Notes under the pieces: model-generated
Database searches by the model: none
Seen by the model: the letters and a program-made list of their open reading frames with translations, nothing else
What the model was told of the DNA's origin: nothing
Position numbers and translations under genes: made by a program
Shown here: in pieces, positions 52,670 to 60,286 of the stretch
Layout of the letters: each line of letters begins with the position of its first letter
How positions within the stretch are numbered: position 1 is the stretch's first letter
Assembly: GCA_964434775.1 (NCBI GenBank)
Contig: CAYSWH010000002.1
Coordinates: forward strand, 16,706-80,705
Length of the DNA: 64,000 bases
Direction: 5' to 3'
Source: CAYSWH01 sp964434775
Lineage (GTDB): Bacteria > Patescibacteriota > JACMRA01

Positions 52670-53515
52670 ATGAATTTAGTTAGTAAAATTTTTAGCACGT
52701 TTAGACCTTCAACGGTTCTTCTAAGTTTAATGGTCTTCTTTTTTCTTTATTTTAACTCCGAGTATTCTTTGGCGGTTATTCTCTTTCAGACATTAAGTTT
52801 TTATTTTGGTACGGCCGCCGGAATGATGATTAATGACATTTTTGACTCGGAGCTTGATAAAGTTAAACAAAAAGATGCAAATAATCAAGTAGATCAAAAG
52901 GTAGATGATTTAAAAAAAAGACTTGTGCTTCTTTTTGCGATTTCCGTTTTTTCAATTGCTGTACAATTGATTTTCTTTAAAAATTTTCCGAGCCTTCTTT
53001 TTTATTTTCTTACGTTGGCAGCTGTAGTTGGTTACACACCGTTAATTAAGCACAAAATCGGTTTGATGAAGACACCCTTTGTGGCTGCTATGAGTATCAG
53101 CCCTTTAGTTTTCTCGATTTTTTACTCTTTCAGCGGATTTTTTAATTATTTACCTGCTTTGGTGCTAACATTTTTGTTCTTTTTGGGTAGAGAAAATTTT
53201 TTAGATTACAGGGACAGGAAAAGTGATTTGGAATTTGGGATAAAAACATTGTATTATTATTTTCCGGATAATCTAGGTCTAGCTATAGCCTTTGGTTTAA
53301 TGATATCTGCTACTTTCTTGAGCATTTTTGTGATTGATGGTGATGTTAATTTAATTTTGGCTGTAAGCAACTTTATTTACTGTAGTCTAATGATTTTGTA
53401 TTTCTTGAGAAAAAAGGAAATATGGATAATCCGCAAAGGAACTCTCCTAACCATCCTCTTCTTTATTTTGTCTTTGTACCTACCGGCACTTGGATTTGAC
53501 ATTATTTTAGGATAA
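52670..53515 (+). CDS. UbiA-family prenyltransferase, paralogue 2
   Basis: A 281-residue membrane protein, similar along its length to the preceding UbiA: both share AGMxINDIxD, QLIFFxN, YTPxxK and GRENFLDYRDRKSDLEFGIKTL-like segments. Both Asp motifs (NDIFDSELD and DYRDRKSD) are intact. The loop after motif 1 has diverged strongly (KDANNQVDQKVDDLKKR), so acceptor specificity may differ from paralogue 1. The start codon lies 2 bases after the neighbour's stop, so the two are one transcriptional unit from a tandem duplication. Confidence 0.85.
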   Translation: MNLVSKIFSTFRPSTVLLSLMVFFFLYFNSEYSLAVILFQTLSFYFGTAAGMMINDIFDSELDKVKQKDANNQVDQKVDDLKKRLVLLFAISVFSIAVQLIFFKNFPSLLFYFLTLAAVVGYTPLIKHKIGLMKTPFVAAMSISPLVFSIFYSFSGFFNYLPALVLTFLFFLGRENFLDYRDRKSDLEFGIKTLYYYFPDNLGLAIAFGLMISATFLSIFVIDGDVNLILAVSNFIYCSLMILYFLRKKEIWIIRKGTLLTILFFILSLYLPALGFDIILG

Positions 53516-53547
53516 AACTAAGCCTATTAGTAAATAACTGAACAAAT

Positions 53548-54702
53548 ATGCCAAAATTAAGTAAAAAATTACATGAGTACAGTGACTATAGCGAGCGTCG
53601 AAATGATTTGGAAAAGACTTTAGAAATAAACTTGGATTCAATTGGAAACAGTTTTGCCGATCAAGATAACCTGCCCAATGTTCACTGCGAAAACTTGATA
53701 GGAAGTATTAGTGTTCCGGTTGGGATAGCCGGTCCGTTGCATTACAAATCCGGAAATTTTGAAAAGGAGCTATACATACCTTTGGCTACTTCGGAAGGTG
53801 CTTTGATTGCCTCAGTTTCTAGAGGGGTTAAGGTTTTGAATGAAAGCGGCGGGGTGATTACTCGAGCTTCCAGAAAAGGAACAACCAGAGGGCCGGTATT
53901 TGAAACAGGTTCGATTGATCATAGCCAAAAGTTTAATTCTTGGGTAGAAAATAATTATCACAAAATAAAAGAAACAGCCGAGTCTACTTCCCGTCATTTA
54001 AAGCTTTTGGATCTCGACGTGAAAATTATCTCCTCCCTGGTGTTTATAAGATTTTACTATGATACCGGTGACGCTATGGGCATGAATATGGTGACTATTG
54101 CTACTCAAGAAGTGGTTAACTTTATTGAAAAAGAGGTGGGTTTTGTTAGCTGTTTGGCTTTATCCGGTAATTTTTGCGTAGATAAAAAGCCTTCTTGGCA
54201 AAACTTTATCAACGGAAGAGGTTTTGAGGCTTGGTCGGAAGCGGTAATTCCCAAGAAAGTTATTGAAAATACTTTGAAGATTACTTCCGACAGTCTGTAC
54301 GATACTTGGATGGCCAAATGCATGTACGGATCAATTACTAGTGGTTCTTTGGGTTTTAATGCTCATTACGCCAATATTGTGGCAGCCTTTTTTGCAGCTA
54401 CCGGTCAGGATTTAGCACAGGTTGTTGAAGGCAGTCAAGGAATTGTCTCTATGAAGCAGATTAAAACCGGTGACATCTACATTTCCGCCTACATGCCTTC
54501 TGTGATGTTGGCTACTGTTGGCGGGGGCACTAAGTTGACAACTCAGAAACAAGCTCTTAGCATTCTGGGACTGAGTAAGTCTTCTGACTTAGCTGAGGTT
54601 TTGACGGGGGCAGTTTTGGCAGGTGAAATTTCATTGCTTGCCTCTTTGGCCAAAGGTACTCTGGCTAGTTCTCACGCTTCCCTGGGCCGAACGAAGAAAT
54701 GA
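53548..54702 (+). CDS. hmgA: HMG-CoA reductase, class I type
   Basis: Reduces HMG-CoA to mevalonate with NADPH, the committed step of the mevalonate pathway. It has 384 residues. Class I signatures are ENLIGSISVPVGIAGPL, catalytic Glu in LATSEGALIASVSRG, DAMGMNM, catalytic Lys in GNFCVDKKPS, catalytic Asp in TGQDLAQVVEGSQ, TVGGGTKL, and the catalytic His in LASSHASLGR near the end. No membrane segment is present, as in archaeal enzymes. Its 3' end abuts the promoter of the HMG-CoA synthase gene. Confidence 0.97.
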   Translation: MPKLSKKLHEYSDYSERRNDLEKTLEINLDSIGNSFADQDNLPNVHCENLIGSISVPVGIAGPLHYKSGNFEKELYIPLATSEGALIASVSRGVKVLNESGGVITRASRKGTTRGPVFETGSIDHSQKFNSWVENNYHKIKETAESTSRHLKLLDLDVKIISSLVFIRFYYDTGDAMGMNMVTIATQEVVNFIEKEVGFVSCLALSGNFCVDKKPSWQNFINGRGFEAWSEAVIPKKVIENTLKITSDSLYDTWMAKCMYGSITSGSLGFNAHYANIVAAFFAATGQDLAQVVEGSQGIVSMKQIKTGDIYISAYMPSVMLATVGGGTKLTTQKQALSILGLSKSSDLAEVLTGAVLAGEISLLASLAKGTLASSHASLGRTKK

Positions 54703-54704
54703 TT

Positions 54705-54731
54705 TTGACATAATTAAATTTGGTTTATACT
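54705..54731 (+). promoter_or_regulatory. internal promoter before HMG-CoA synthase
   Basis: TTGACA (54705-54710) and TATACT (54726-54731) with a 15-base spacer lie immediately after the HMGR stop codon. The predicted transcript begins about 14 bases before ATG 54752. The short spacing makes it weaker than consensus. Confidence 0.45.
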
Positions 54732-54751
54732 ATCAACATAAATTATATTCT

Positions 54752-55774
54752 ATGGTAGGTATTGTTTCATATGGGTTTTACCTTCCCAAATTCAGAATTT
54801 CCGTTAAAGAAATTGCCAACACTTGGGGGAAAACCGGAGAAGAGATTGAGGGAGGTTTACGGGTACAGGAGAAAACTGTTTCCGGAATAGACGAAGACTC
54901 CTTTACTATGGGTTATGAGTCAGCCTCGATGGCTTTGGATAAGCTAAGTATCGATAGAGAAGAGATTAAGGCCATTTTTTTTGGTACGGAATCTCCTCCA
55001 TATGCTGTAAACCCGGCTTCGACAATATTAGCCGAGTATCTAGGTTTGGGTAGTAATTATCTGGCTTACGATACGCAATTTGCTTGTAAGGCCGGAACCG
55101 GTGCTTTGGTTTCAGCCTTGTCCTTGGTTAAGTCGGAATATGGTAGGTATGCTTTAACTACTGCTTCAGATAAAGCTACCGGAAAACCGAATGATGCTTT
55201 AGAATTTACAGCTGCATCCGGTTCAGTTAGTTTATTGGCCGGCAGTGAAGATTTAATTTTGGAAGTAGTGGACACAGAATCTTTTTCTTCCGATACGCCG
55301 GATTTTTGGCGTCGGGCGGGAGTTAAATATCCATCTCATGCCGGAAGATTTTCCGGGGAACCGGCCTATTTTAAACATGTTCAAGGAGCTTCCAAATTAC
55401 TTATGTATAAAACCGAAACTATTCCGTCTGATTTTACATATGGTGTCTTTCATATGCCCAACGGTAAGTTTCCGATGCAGGTATCTAAAGCTTTGGGTTT
55501 TTCTAAAGAACAAGTAGAACCTTCTTTAGTTTCGCCTTACCTAGGTAATTCTTACACGGCTTCTGCTCTGATGGGTTTAGTTTCCGTCTTGGAAGTAGCT
55601 AAGGAGGGAGATACAATTTTCTTCTGCTCATATGGTTCAGGTGCCGGATCAGATGCCTTCATTTTTAGAGTTACGGAAAATTTGGAAAAGAGAAAACAGG
55701 CCTTTAGAGAAAGAGTAAATCAGAAAAAATATTTGAACTACATTGACTATCGTAAATATATGGGAACAATTTAA
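54752..55774 (+). CDS. hydroxymethylglutaryl-CoA synthase, archaeal type
   Basis: Condenses acetyl-CoA and acetoacetyl-CoA. 340 residues from ATG 54752; the open frame extends upstream into HMGR, but the promoter at 54705 and the conserved start MVGIVSYGFYLP support this start. Catalytic residues are visible: Glu in FFGTESPPYAVNPAS, Cys in QFACKAGTGAL and His in FHMPNGKFP. The compact length and the order HMGS-thiolase-DUF35 match the archaeal arrangement in which the three proteins form a channelling complex. Confidence 0.95.
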   Translation: MVGIVSYGFYLPKFRISVKEIANTWGKTGEEIEGGLRVQEKTVSGIDEDSFTMGYESASMALDKLSIDREEIKAIFFGTESPPYAVNPASTILAEYLGLGSNYLAYDTQFACKAGTGALVSALSLVKSEYGRYALTTASDKATGKPNDALEFTAASGSVSLLAGSEDLILEVVDTESFSSDTPDFWRRAGVKYPSHAGRFSGEPAYFKHVQGASKLLMYKTETIPSDFTYGVFHMPNGKFPMQVSKALGFSKEQVEPSLVSPYLGNSYTASALMGLVSVLEVAKEGDTIFFCSYGSGAGSDAFIFRVTENLEKRKQAFRERVNQKKYLNYIDYRKYMGTI

Positions 55775-55786
55775 ATAAAGTGATTT

Positions 55787-56947
55787 ATGCAAAGAAATGC
55801 GGTAATTGGATACTATACTACAAAATTTGGGGAATTATGGAATCAGTCACTTTCTGATCTTCTTTTGGAAGCGGTCGAAGGAGTTTTGCAAGAAACAGAT
55901 CTGCAAAAAGATCAAATTGAGGCAATCTTTTTGGGAAACATGTTAGCCGGAGTTTTGGAAAATAATATGCATCTTAACTCCAAACTAGCGGAAATCCTGA
56001 AGGTTAACATACCTATCTATCGATTTGAATCTGCCTGTGCATCAGGAGGTATGGCTTTTAACATGGCTAATAACTATTTACAAGCCGGCTCGGGAAAGAC
56101 AGTTTTAGTAATCGGGGTGGAAAAAATGAATGATTATCCGTCCGAAGATACAACTTCAGCCTTGATGGGAGCTGCTTCCGGGGAAGAATTTCAAGCAGGT
56201 TTAACTTTTCCCGGTCTTTACGGAATGATTGCCAAAAGATATTTACACGAGTTTAATTACGACGAAGAGGTCTTGGCTTGGTCCTCCGTAAAAAATCATT
56301 ACCACGGCAGCCTCAATGCCAAGGCTCATTTTAAGAGTCAGGTAAATGTAGAGCAGGTCATGAGAAGTACAATGGTGGCTGATCCTTTGAGGCTTTTGGA
56401 ATGTTCGCCGATTTCTGACGGGGCAAGTAGTATAATCTTAACATCTGATCCGGAATTGCAAAGTAAATTTACCAATAAAATTGAGGTTTTGGCTACGGAA
56501 GTGGCTACCGACTCGATTTCTTTGAGAGGCAGAGAAAATCTAACCACTCTAAAAGCTACTCAAGTAGCAGCGGATAAAGCTTTTGACTCGGCAAATTTAA
56601 AAAGAGAAGACATTAATGTAGCAGAGTTGCATGATTGTTTTTCTATTGCCGAATTAGTGGCTATGGAAGACATAGGTTTCTGGAAAAAAGGTGAAGCCGG
56701 AGCCAAGATCAAAGAGGAGTCTACTAAACTTGGATCAGGAAATAGCTTGATTGTAAACACTTCAGGTGGGCTCAAAGCTTCCGGGCATCCGGTAGGAGCA
56801 ACCGGAATTAAACAGATTGGAGAGGTCTTTTTACAACTAACCAAGCAAGCCGGTGATAGACAAGTAACAACTCCGGTCAAATACGGCTTAACGCACAACG
56901 TAGGAGGTTCCGGCGGTAGTGCTGTAGTCAGTATTTTTGGAAATTAA
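55787..56947 (+). CDS. acetyl-CoA acetyltransferase (thiolase), archaeal SCP2-like type
   Basis: Makes acetoacetyl-CoA from two acetyl-CoA. The protein has 386 residues. The nucleophilic Cys is in FESACASGGMAF (about residue 85). The two conserved His residues are in AELHDCFSIAE and SGHPVGATGIKQ, and THNVGGSGGSAVVS is the terminal glycine loop. The second Cys of biosynthetic bacterial thiolases is replaced, as in archaeal enzymes. It is 12 bases after HMGS and 23 bases before DUF35, so acetoacetyl-CoA is probably passed directly to HMGS. Confidence 0.94.
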   Translation: MQRNAVIGYYTTKFGELWNQSLSDLLLEAVEGVLQETDLQKDQIEAIFLGNMLAGVLENNMHLNSKLAEILKVNIPIYRFESACASGGMAFNMANNYLQAGSGKTVLVIGVEKMNDYPSEDTTSALMGAASGEEFQAGLTFPGLYGMIAKRYLHEFNYDEEVLAWSSVKNHYHGSLNAKAHFKSQVNVEQVMRSTMVADPLRLLECSPISDGASSIILTSDPELQSKFTNKIEVLATEVATDSISLRGRENLTTLKATQVAADKAFDSANLKREDINVAELHDCFSIAELVAMEDIGFWKKGEAGAKIKEESTKLGSGNSLIVNTSGGLKASGHPVGATGIKQIGEVFLQLTKQAGDRQVTTPVKYGLTHNVGGSGGSAVVSIFGN

Positions 56948-56970
56948 TTTTTATTTAAACAATTAAGCAT

Positions 56971-57270
56971 ATGATAAGTCCGATAAAATCTTGGAGAAGA
57001 CAGCAAACAGTTAAAGAAATGCTCGGTAAGAGCGGAAAAGTAGTAACCTTTACCAATATCAACGTTGCCGGCTCGGAATTTAAGCAGTTCAGTCCATATG
57101 TAGTAGTAATGGTTGAGTTTGAAGACGGCGAAAAAACTTTCGGTCAGCTGGTAGATTTTGAGGTAGAGGAATTACAAATAGGCTTACCTGTGAAATCAAT
57201 TCTTCGTAAGGTCGCCGAGCATTCCGAGGAGAGTATTGTCAATTATGGTCTTAAATTCAAACCTCTTTAG
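56971..57270 (+). CDS. DUF35 OB-fold protein lacking the zinc ribbon
   Basis: A 99-residue protein. The start SPIKSWRRQQ matches the SPxxxWR beginning of DUF35 proteins and GKVVTFTNINVAG...GQLVDFEVEELQIGLPV is the OB-fold. The rubredoxin-like zinc ribbon normally between them is deleted; the protein has no cysteine at all. In archaea DUF35 bridges thiolase and HMGS and binds CoA through the OB fold. Placement directly after both genes supports the same role here. Conservation of the operon position makes a random fragment unlikely. Confidence 0.85.
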   Translation: MISPIKSWRRQQTVKEMLGKSGKVVTFTNINVAGSEFKQFSPYVVVMVEFEDGEKTFGQLVDFEVEELQIGLPVKSILRKVAEHSEESIVNYGLKFKPL

Positions 57271-57284
57271 AAAGAATTTTAAAT

Positions 57285-58304
57285 ATGGATAAAGTAACTA
57301 CCGTCGCTCCGGCAAATATTGCTTTTATTAAATATTGGGGCAGAATAAATCACGAATTATATATACCCTCCAATAACAGCATTTCTATGAACCTTAGTAA
57401 CTGCCGTACTCGAACGACAGTCACTTTTTCCGGGGATGAAGAAGATCTGGTGGAAGTTAAGTTTTATGGTAAAGATTATTCCAAGTTGGACAAATCTGAA
57501 GCTAAAGTTAAAAACATTTATGAGCAAATCCAAAGAATTAGAGAATTAAGCAGTGACTCTCGCAAAGTGATTGTCAAATCAGAAAATTCCTTTCCGGCAG
57601 ATGCCGGGATTGCTTCCTCGGCTTCTGGCTTTGCTGCTCTCACCGGGGCTTTACTACTTCTATACGGGTTGGAAGATAAGTTTACTGATAAAAAAGAGTT
57701 CTCCAGGCAGGTTAGGCTGTGTGGATCAGGTTCGGCAGTAAGATCCGTTTATGGCGGGTTTGTAGAATTTCAAATGGGTGATGGCAGTCACGAAGATTCA
57801 TATGCTTTTCAAGTTGCCGGTGAAAACCATTGGGATCTTGTAGACATTGTGGCTGTAGTTAACCCGGAAAAGAAAGAAACTTCTTCCTCCGACGGACATC
57901 ATTTAGCGGAAACTTCACCTTACTTTCAAACTCGTCTACAGGAGATGCAGCCTAGGATTATTGGTCTAAGAAAAGCAATCAAGCAAAAAGATCTATCAAC
58001 TTTGGGTTTACTAATCGAAGAAGATTCTACTTCGATGCATGCTGTGATGATGACCTCGCGTCCACCGATTTTTTACTGGGCCGGAGAATCTTTGGAAATC
58101 ATGAAAAATATTCGCAGGTGGAGGGGTCAAGAAAATTTACAAGCTTTTTATACTCTTGATGCCGGGGCCAATGTCCATGTCATTTGCCGAAAGAAAGATG
58201 CTTCGAAAGTAACTCAAAAATTAGAAAGTTTACCCTTTGTGAACTGGACAATCTATAATGAAAATTGTGAAGGCGTAACTGTTTCTTCCGACCATTTATT
58301 TTAG
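57285..58304 (+). CDS. mvaD: diphosphomevalonate decarboxylase-family GHMP enzyme
   Basis: Expected to convert mevalonate diphosphate to IPP with ATP. It has 339 residues. PANIAFIKYWGR resembles the family's IKYWGK, but the second Lys is Arg here. PSNNSISMNL, the phosphate loop ADAGIASSASGFAAL, and the catalytic Asp in YTLDAGANVHV are present. Because phosphomevalonate kinase is not in the cluster, it might instead act as a phosphomevalonate decarboxylase feeding isopentenyl phosphate kinase, as in some archaea and Chloroflexi. It lies 14 bases after DUF35 and 9 before the cupin gene. Confidence 0.9.
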   Translation: MDKVTTVAPANIAFIKYWGRINHELYIPSNNSISMNLSNCRTRTTVTFSGDEEDLVEVKFYGKDYSKLDKSEAKVKNIYEQIQRIRELSSDSRKVIVKSENSFPADAGIASSASGFAALTGALLLLYGLEDKFTDKKEFSRQVRLCGSGSAVRSVYGGFVEFQMGDGSHEDSYAFQVAGENHWDLVDIVAVVNPEKKETSSSDGHHLAETSPYFQTRLQEMQPRIIGLRKAIKQKDLSTLGLLIEEDSTSMHAVMMTSRPPIFYWAGESLEIMKNIRRWRGQENLQAFYTLDAGANVHVICRKKDASKVTQKLESLPFVNWTIYNENCEGVTVSSDHLF

Positions 58305-58313
58305 ATTTTTTTT

Positions 58314-58658
58314 ATGTTGATTAACTCAAAAATTACGGAGACAAAAAATTTGGGTAAATCTTCGATTTTGGATGAGATGTTCCTACCTTCAGAGAAATTA
58401 AGCTGCGGTATAGCCGTTTTGGGAGATAAATACCCTGAACAAGGCTATTCTTTAAATTTGGAAAGTGAGACTCTTATAATAATTTTGGAAGGCAAAGGTC
58501 AAATTGTTATTGAAGAAAAGGAGTTTAAGGTGAAAGAAAAAGACATTGTTTTTATTGGAAAGGATAAAAAATATAGAATTATTACAGATTCTTTAAAGTT
58601 TGCTGTTCTTAATTCTCCACCTTGGAAGGAGACTCAATACCAAATTATTAAAACATAG
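58314..58658 (+). CDS. small cupin-fold protein within the mevalonate cluster
   Basis: A 114-residue single-domain cupin: LGDKYPEQGYSLNLESETLIIILEGKGQIVIEEKEFKVKEKDIVFIGKD has the two-motif beta-barrel pattern. The usual HxH...E metal ligands of motif 1 are not evident (YPEQGYSLNLES), so it may bind ligand without a metal. It sits between the decarboxylase and mevalonate kinase with gaps of 9 and 6 bases, so it is co-expressed with the pathway. Its role is unknown; it could be regulatory or fill a missing step. Confidence 0.7.
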   Translation: MLINSKITETKNLGKSSILDEMFLPSEKLSCGIAVLGDKYPEQGYSLNLESETLIIILEGKGQIVIEEKEFKVKEKDIVFIGKDKKYRIITDSLKFAVLNSPPWKETQYQIIKT

Positions 58659-58664
58659 AGTTGT

Positions 58665-59615
58665 ATGAAAATATCCTATTCGGCTCCGGCCAAAATTATT
58701 ATTTCCGGTGAGCATAGTGCGGTTTACTATAAGCCTGCTTTAATTAGTGCAGTTGGCTTTAGGCTGACATTTACTGTAAAGGACGGAACAAATAAAAGTA
58801 ACGATAATAGAGTTCTGGAGGTGTCCAAAAAAGTAAAAATATGGCTTAAGCGGAAGAATATTCCTTATCATGATAAAACTTTTGATTTTAAAGTTTCCTC
58901 CCAGATTCCACGGAGTGGAGGCTTTGGTTCTTCTTCAGCCCTTTCGGTAGCCGCCGCTGCTACCTTTTTGGAATTTTTTACTGATGGAAAAGAGAACTTT
59001 AGGAAAGAAGAAATCAACGAAGTGGCCTACGAGTGTGAAAAAATATTTCACGGTAATCCTTCCGGCATGGACAACGCCACTTCTTGTTTCGGGGGTCTAA
59101 TTTTTTATCGTAAAGAATTTGAGTTTCTCAAAACAGCCTCTTCCTTACCTTTCTTGATTCCAAAAAAATTTCAGAATAATCTGTTTATTCTTTCTACAGG
59201 TAATCGCAGCGAGACTACTCTGGATCTGGTATCTAATCTAGCTGAAAGAACTAAGCAAAATCCGGCCAAATACAAGAAGATCTACAACGATATAGAAAAA
59301 ACCACCAAAAAAATTACCGAATCTATTGAGAGAGCCGAATTAAACCAGTTTCTTAAATTACTTGCTAAAAATCAATCTTTTCTGACAAAATTAGGAGTTG
59401 TTTCTTATAAGACATCAAGCTTTCTAAAAGATCTTCAATCCTTTGGATTTGGAAAAATCAGCGGGGCAGGGGGGGTAAAGAACGGTTCCGGATATGCCCT
59501 GTTTTGCACTTATCCTGACAAACAAAAGGCCTTTGAAGACCATCTCAAAAAGGAAAAAATTGAGTTTTACAGATTTATCCAGGATGGTGAGGGAGTTAGG
59601 AGAGAGGAGAATTAG
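58665..59615 (+). CDS. mvk: mevalonate kinase
   Basis: Phosphorylates mevalonate at C5. It is a 316-residue GHMP kinase. The start APAKIIISGEHSAVYYKPA is typical of mevalonate kinase. The ATP loop is GGFGSSSALSVAAAA and the catalytic Asp lies in HGNPSGMDNATSCFGG. The C-terminal motif 3 reads KISGAGGVKNGSGYALF, slightly extended compared with TGAGGGGC. It is the last gene of the plus-strand cluster, convergent with 59639-60202. The operon order puts the kinase after the decarboxylase. Confidence 0.92.
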   Translation: MKISYSAPAKIIISGEHSAVYYKPALISAVGFRLTFTVKDGTNKSNDNRVLEVSKKVKIWLKRKNIPYHDKTFDFKVSSQIPRSGGFGSSSALSVAAAATFLEFFTDGKENFRKEEINEVAYECEKIFHGNPSGMDNATSCFGGLIFYRKEFEFLKTASSLPFLIPKKFQNNLFILSTGNRSETTLDLVSNLAERTKQNPAKYKKIYNDIEKTTKKITESIERAELNQFLKLLAKNQSFLTKLGVVSYKTSSFLKDLQSFGFGKISGAGGVKNGSGYALFCTYPDKQKAFEDHLKKEKIEFYRFIQDGEGVRREEN

Positions 59616-59638
59616 ATTAAAATTGTTGGACTACCGGA

Positions 59639-60202
59639 CTACCATACCCCGATTTGAAAGATCACTTTGCCATTTTCGACGGCTACAAATTGAGTTCCTG
59701 ATGAGCCACAGGCCATGCCCTTGCCGCAACTATAGAAGTATTTTTGAACTTTAATTTCCTCATACTCTTTCTGCACTTCTTTGTCGTATATTATTACTCG
59801 ACCATGACGCAAAAAGTCCGCTAAATATCTACTTTCTTGAGGTGGCGAAACTGCATATGCAAGGCTTTCGAAATATACACTTTTTTTATTTGTAGCAATA
59901 TCCTTATAATAATCAAAAATATCATTTTTATTGTCTTCTTCATCTAATACCCCTTCTTTGTTCAAAACATCATTAATATCGGTTAAGGAGAATGTTAATT
60001 CTATAAAATCATTGCTGTATATAATTTCTTGACCGTCGGAGGGTACTGTCAAAATAATTGTTTCTATGTCCTCGATTTTTTCATAAGGAAAGTGAGTTCG
60101 GTACCAGGTATAGGCAAAGATACTGGTTAGCAAGAAAGCTACCACCAGGAATGCAACTACGATTAGAATCTTGTTTTTATTTTTATCTACAGTTTTAGTC
60201 AT
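59639..60202 (-). CDS. hypothetical single-pass membrane protein
   Basis: I do not recognise this 187-residue protein. A short basic N-terminus precedes one hydrophobic helix (about residues 12-34). The rest is predicted outside the membrane, acidic in the middle (NDVLNKEGVLDEEDNKNDIFDYYKD), and ends with a Cys pair in YFYSCGKGMACGSSGTQF, which may form a disulfide. The signal-anchor arrangement suggests a surface protein. It lies 84 bases downstream of the RecG-like gene on the same strand. Confidence 0.55.
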   Translation of the reverse strand: MTKTVDKNKNKILIVVAFLVVAFLLTSIFAYTWYRTHFPYEKIEDIETIILTVPSDGQEIIYSNDFIELTFSLTDINDVLNKEGVLDEEDNKNDIFDYYKDIATNKKSVYFESLAYAVSPPQESRYLADFLRHGRVIIYDKEVQKEYEEIKVQKYFYSCGKGMACGSSGTQFVAVENGKVIFQIGVW

Positions 60203-60286
60203 ATAATTTTAAAAAATTATAAGATATAAATATACTTTTTGCAAAGATTGGTGACATTTTTCTTTCAAATAAAAGTTACTTCTTTT

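Noticed and set aside
54623..54751. N-terminal extension of HMG-CoA synthase into the HMGR gene
   Set aside because: The extension overlaps HMGR codons in another frame, and a promoter plus the conserved MVGIVSYG start support ATG 54752.
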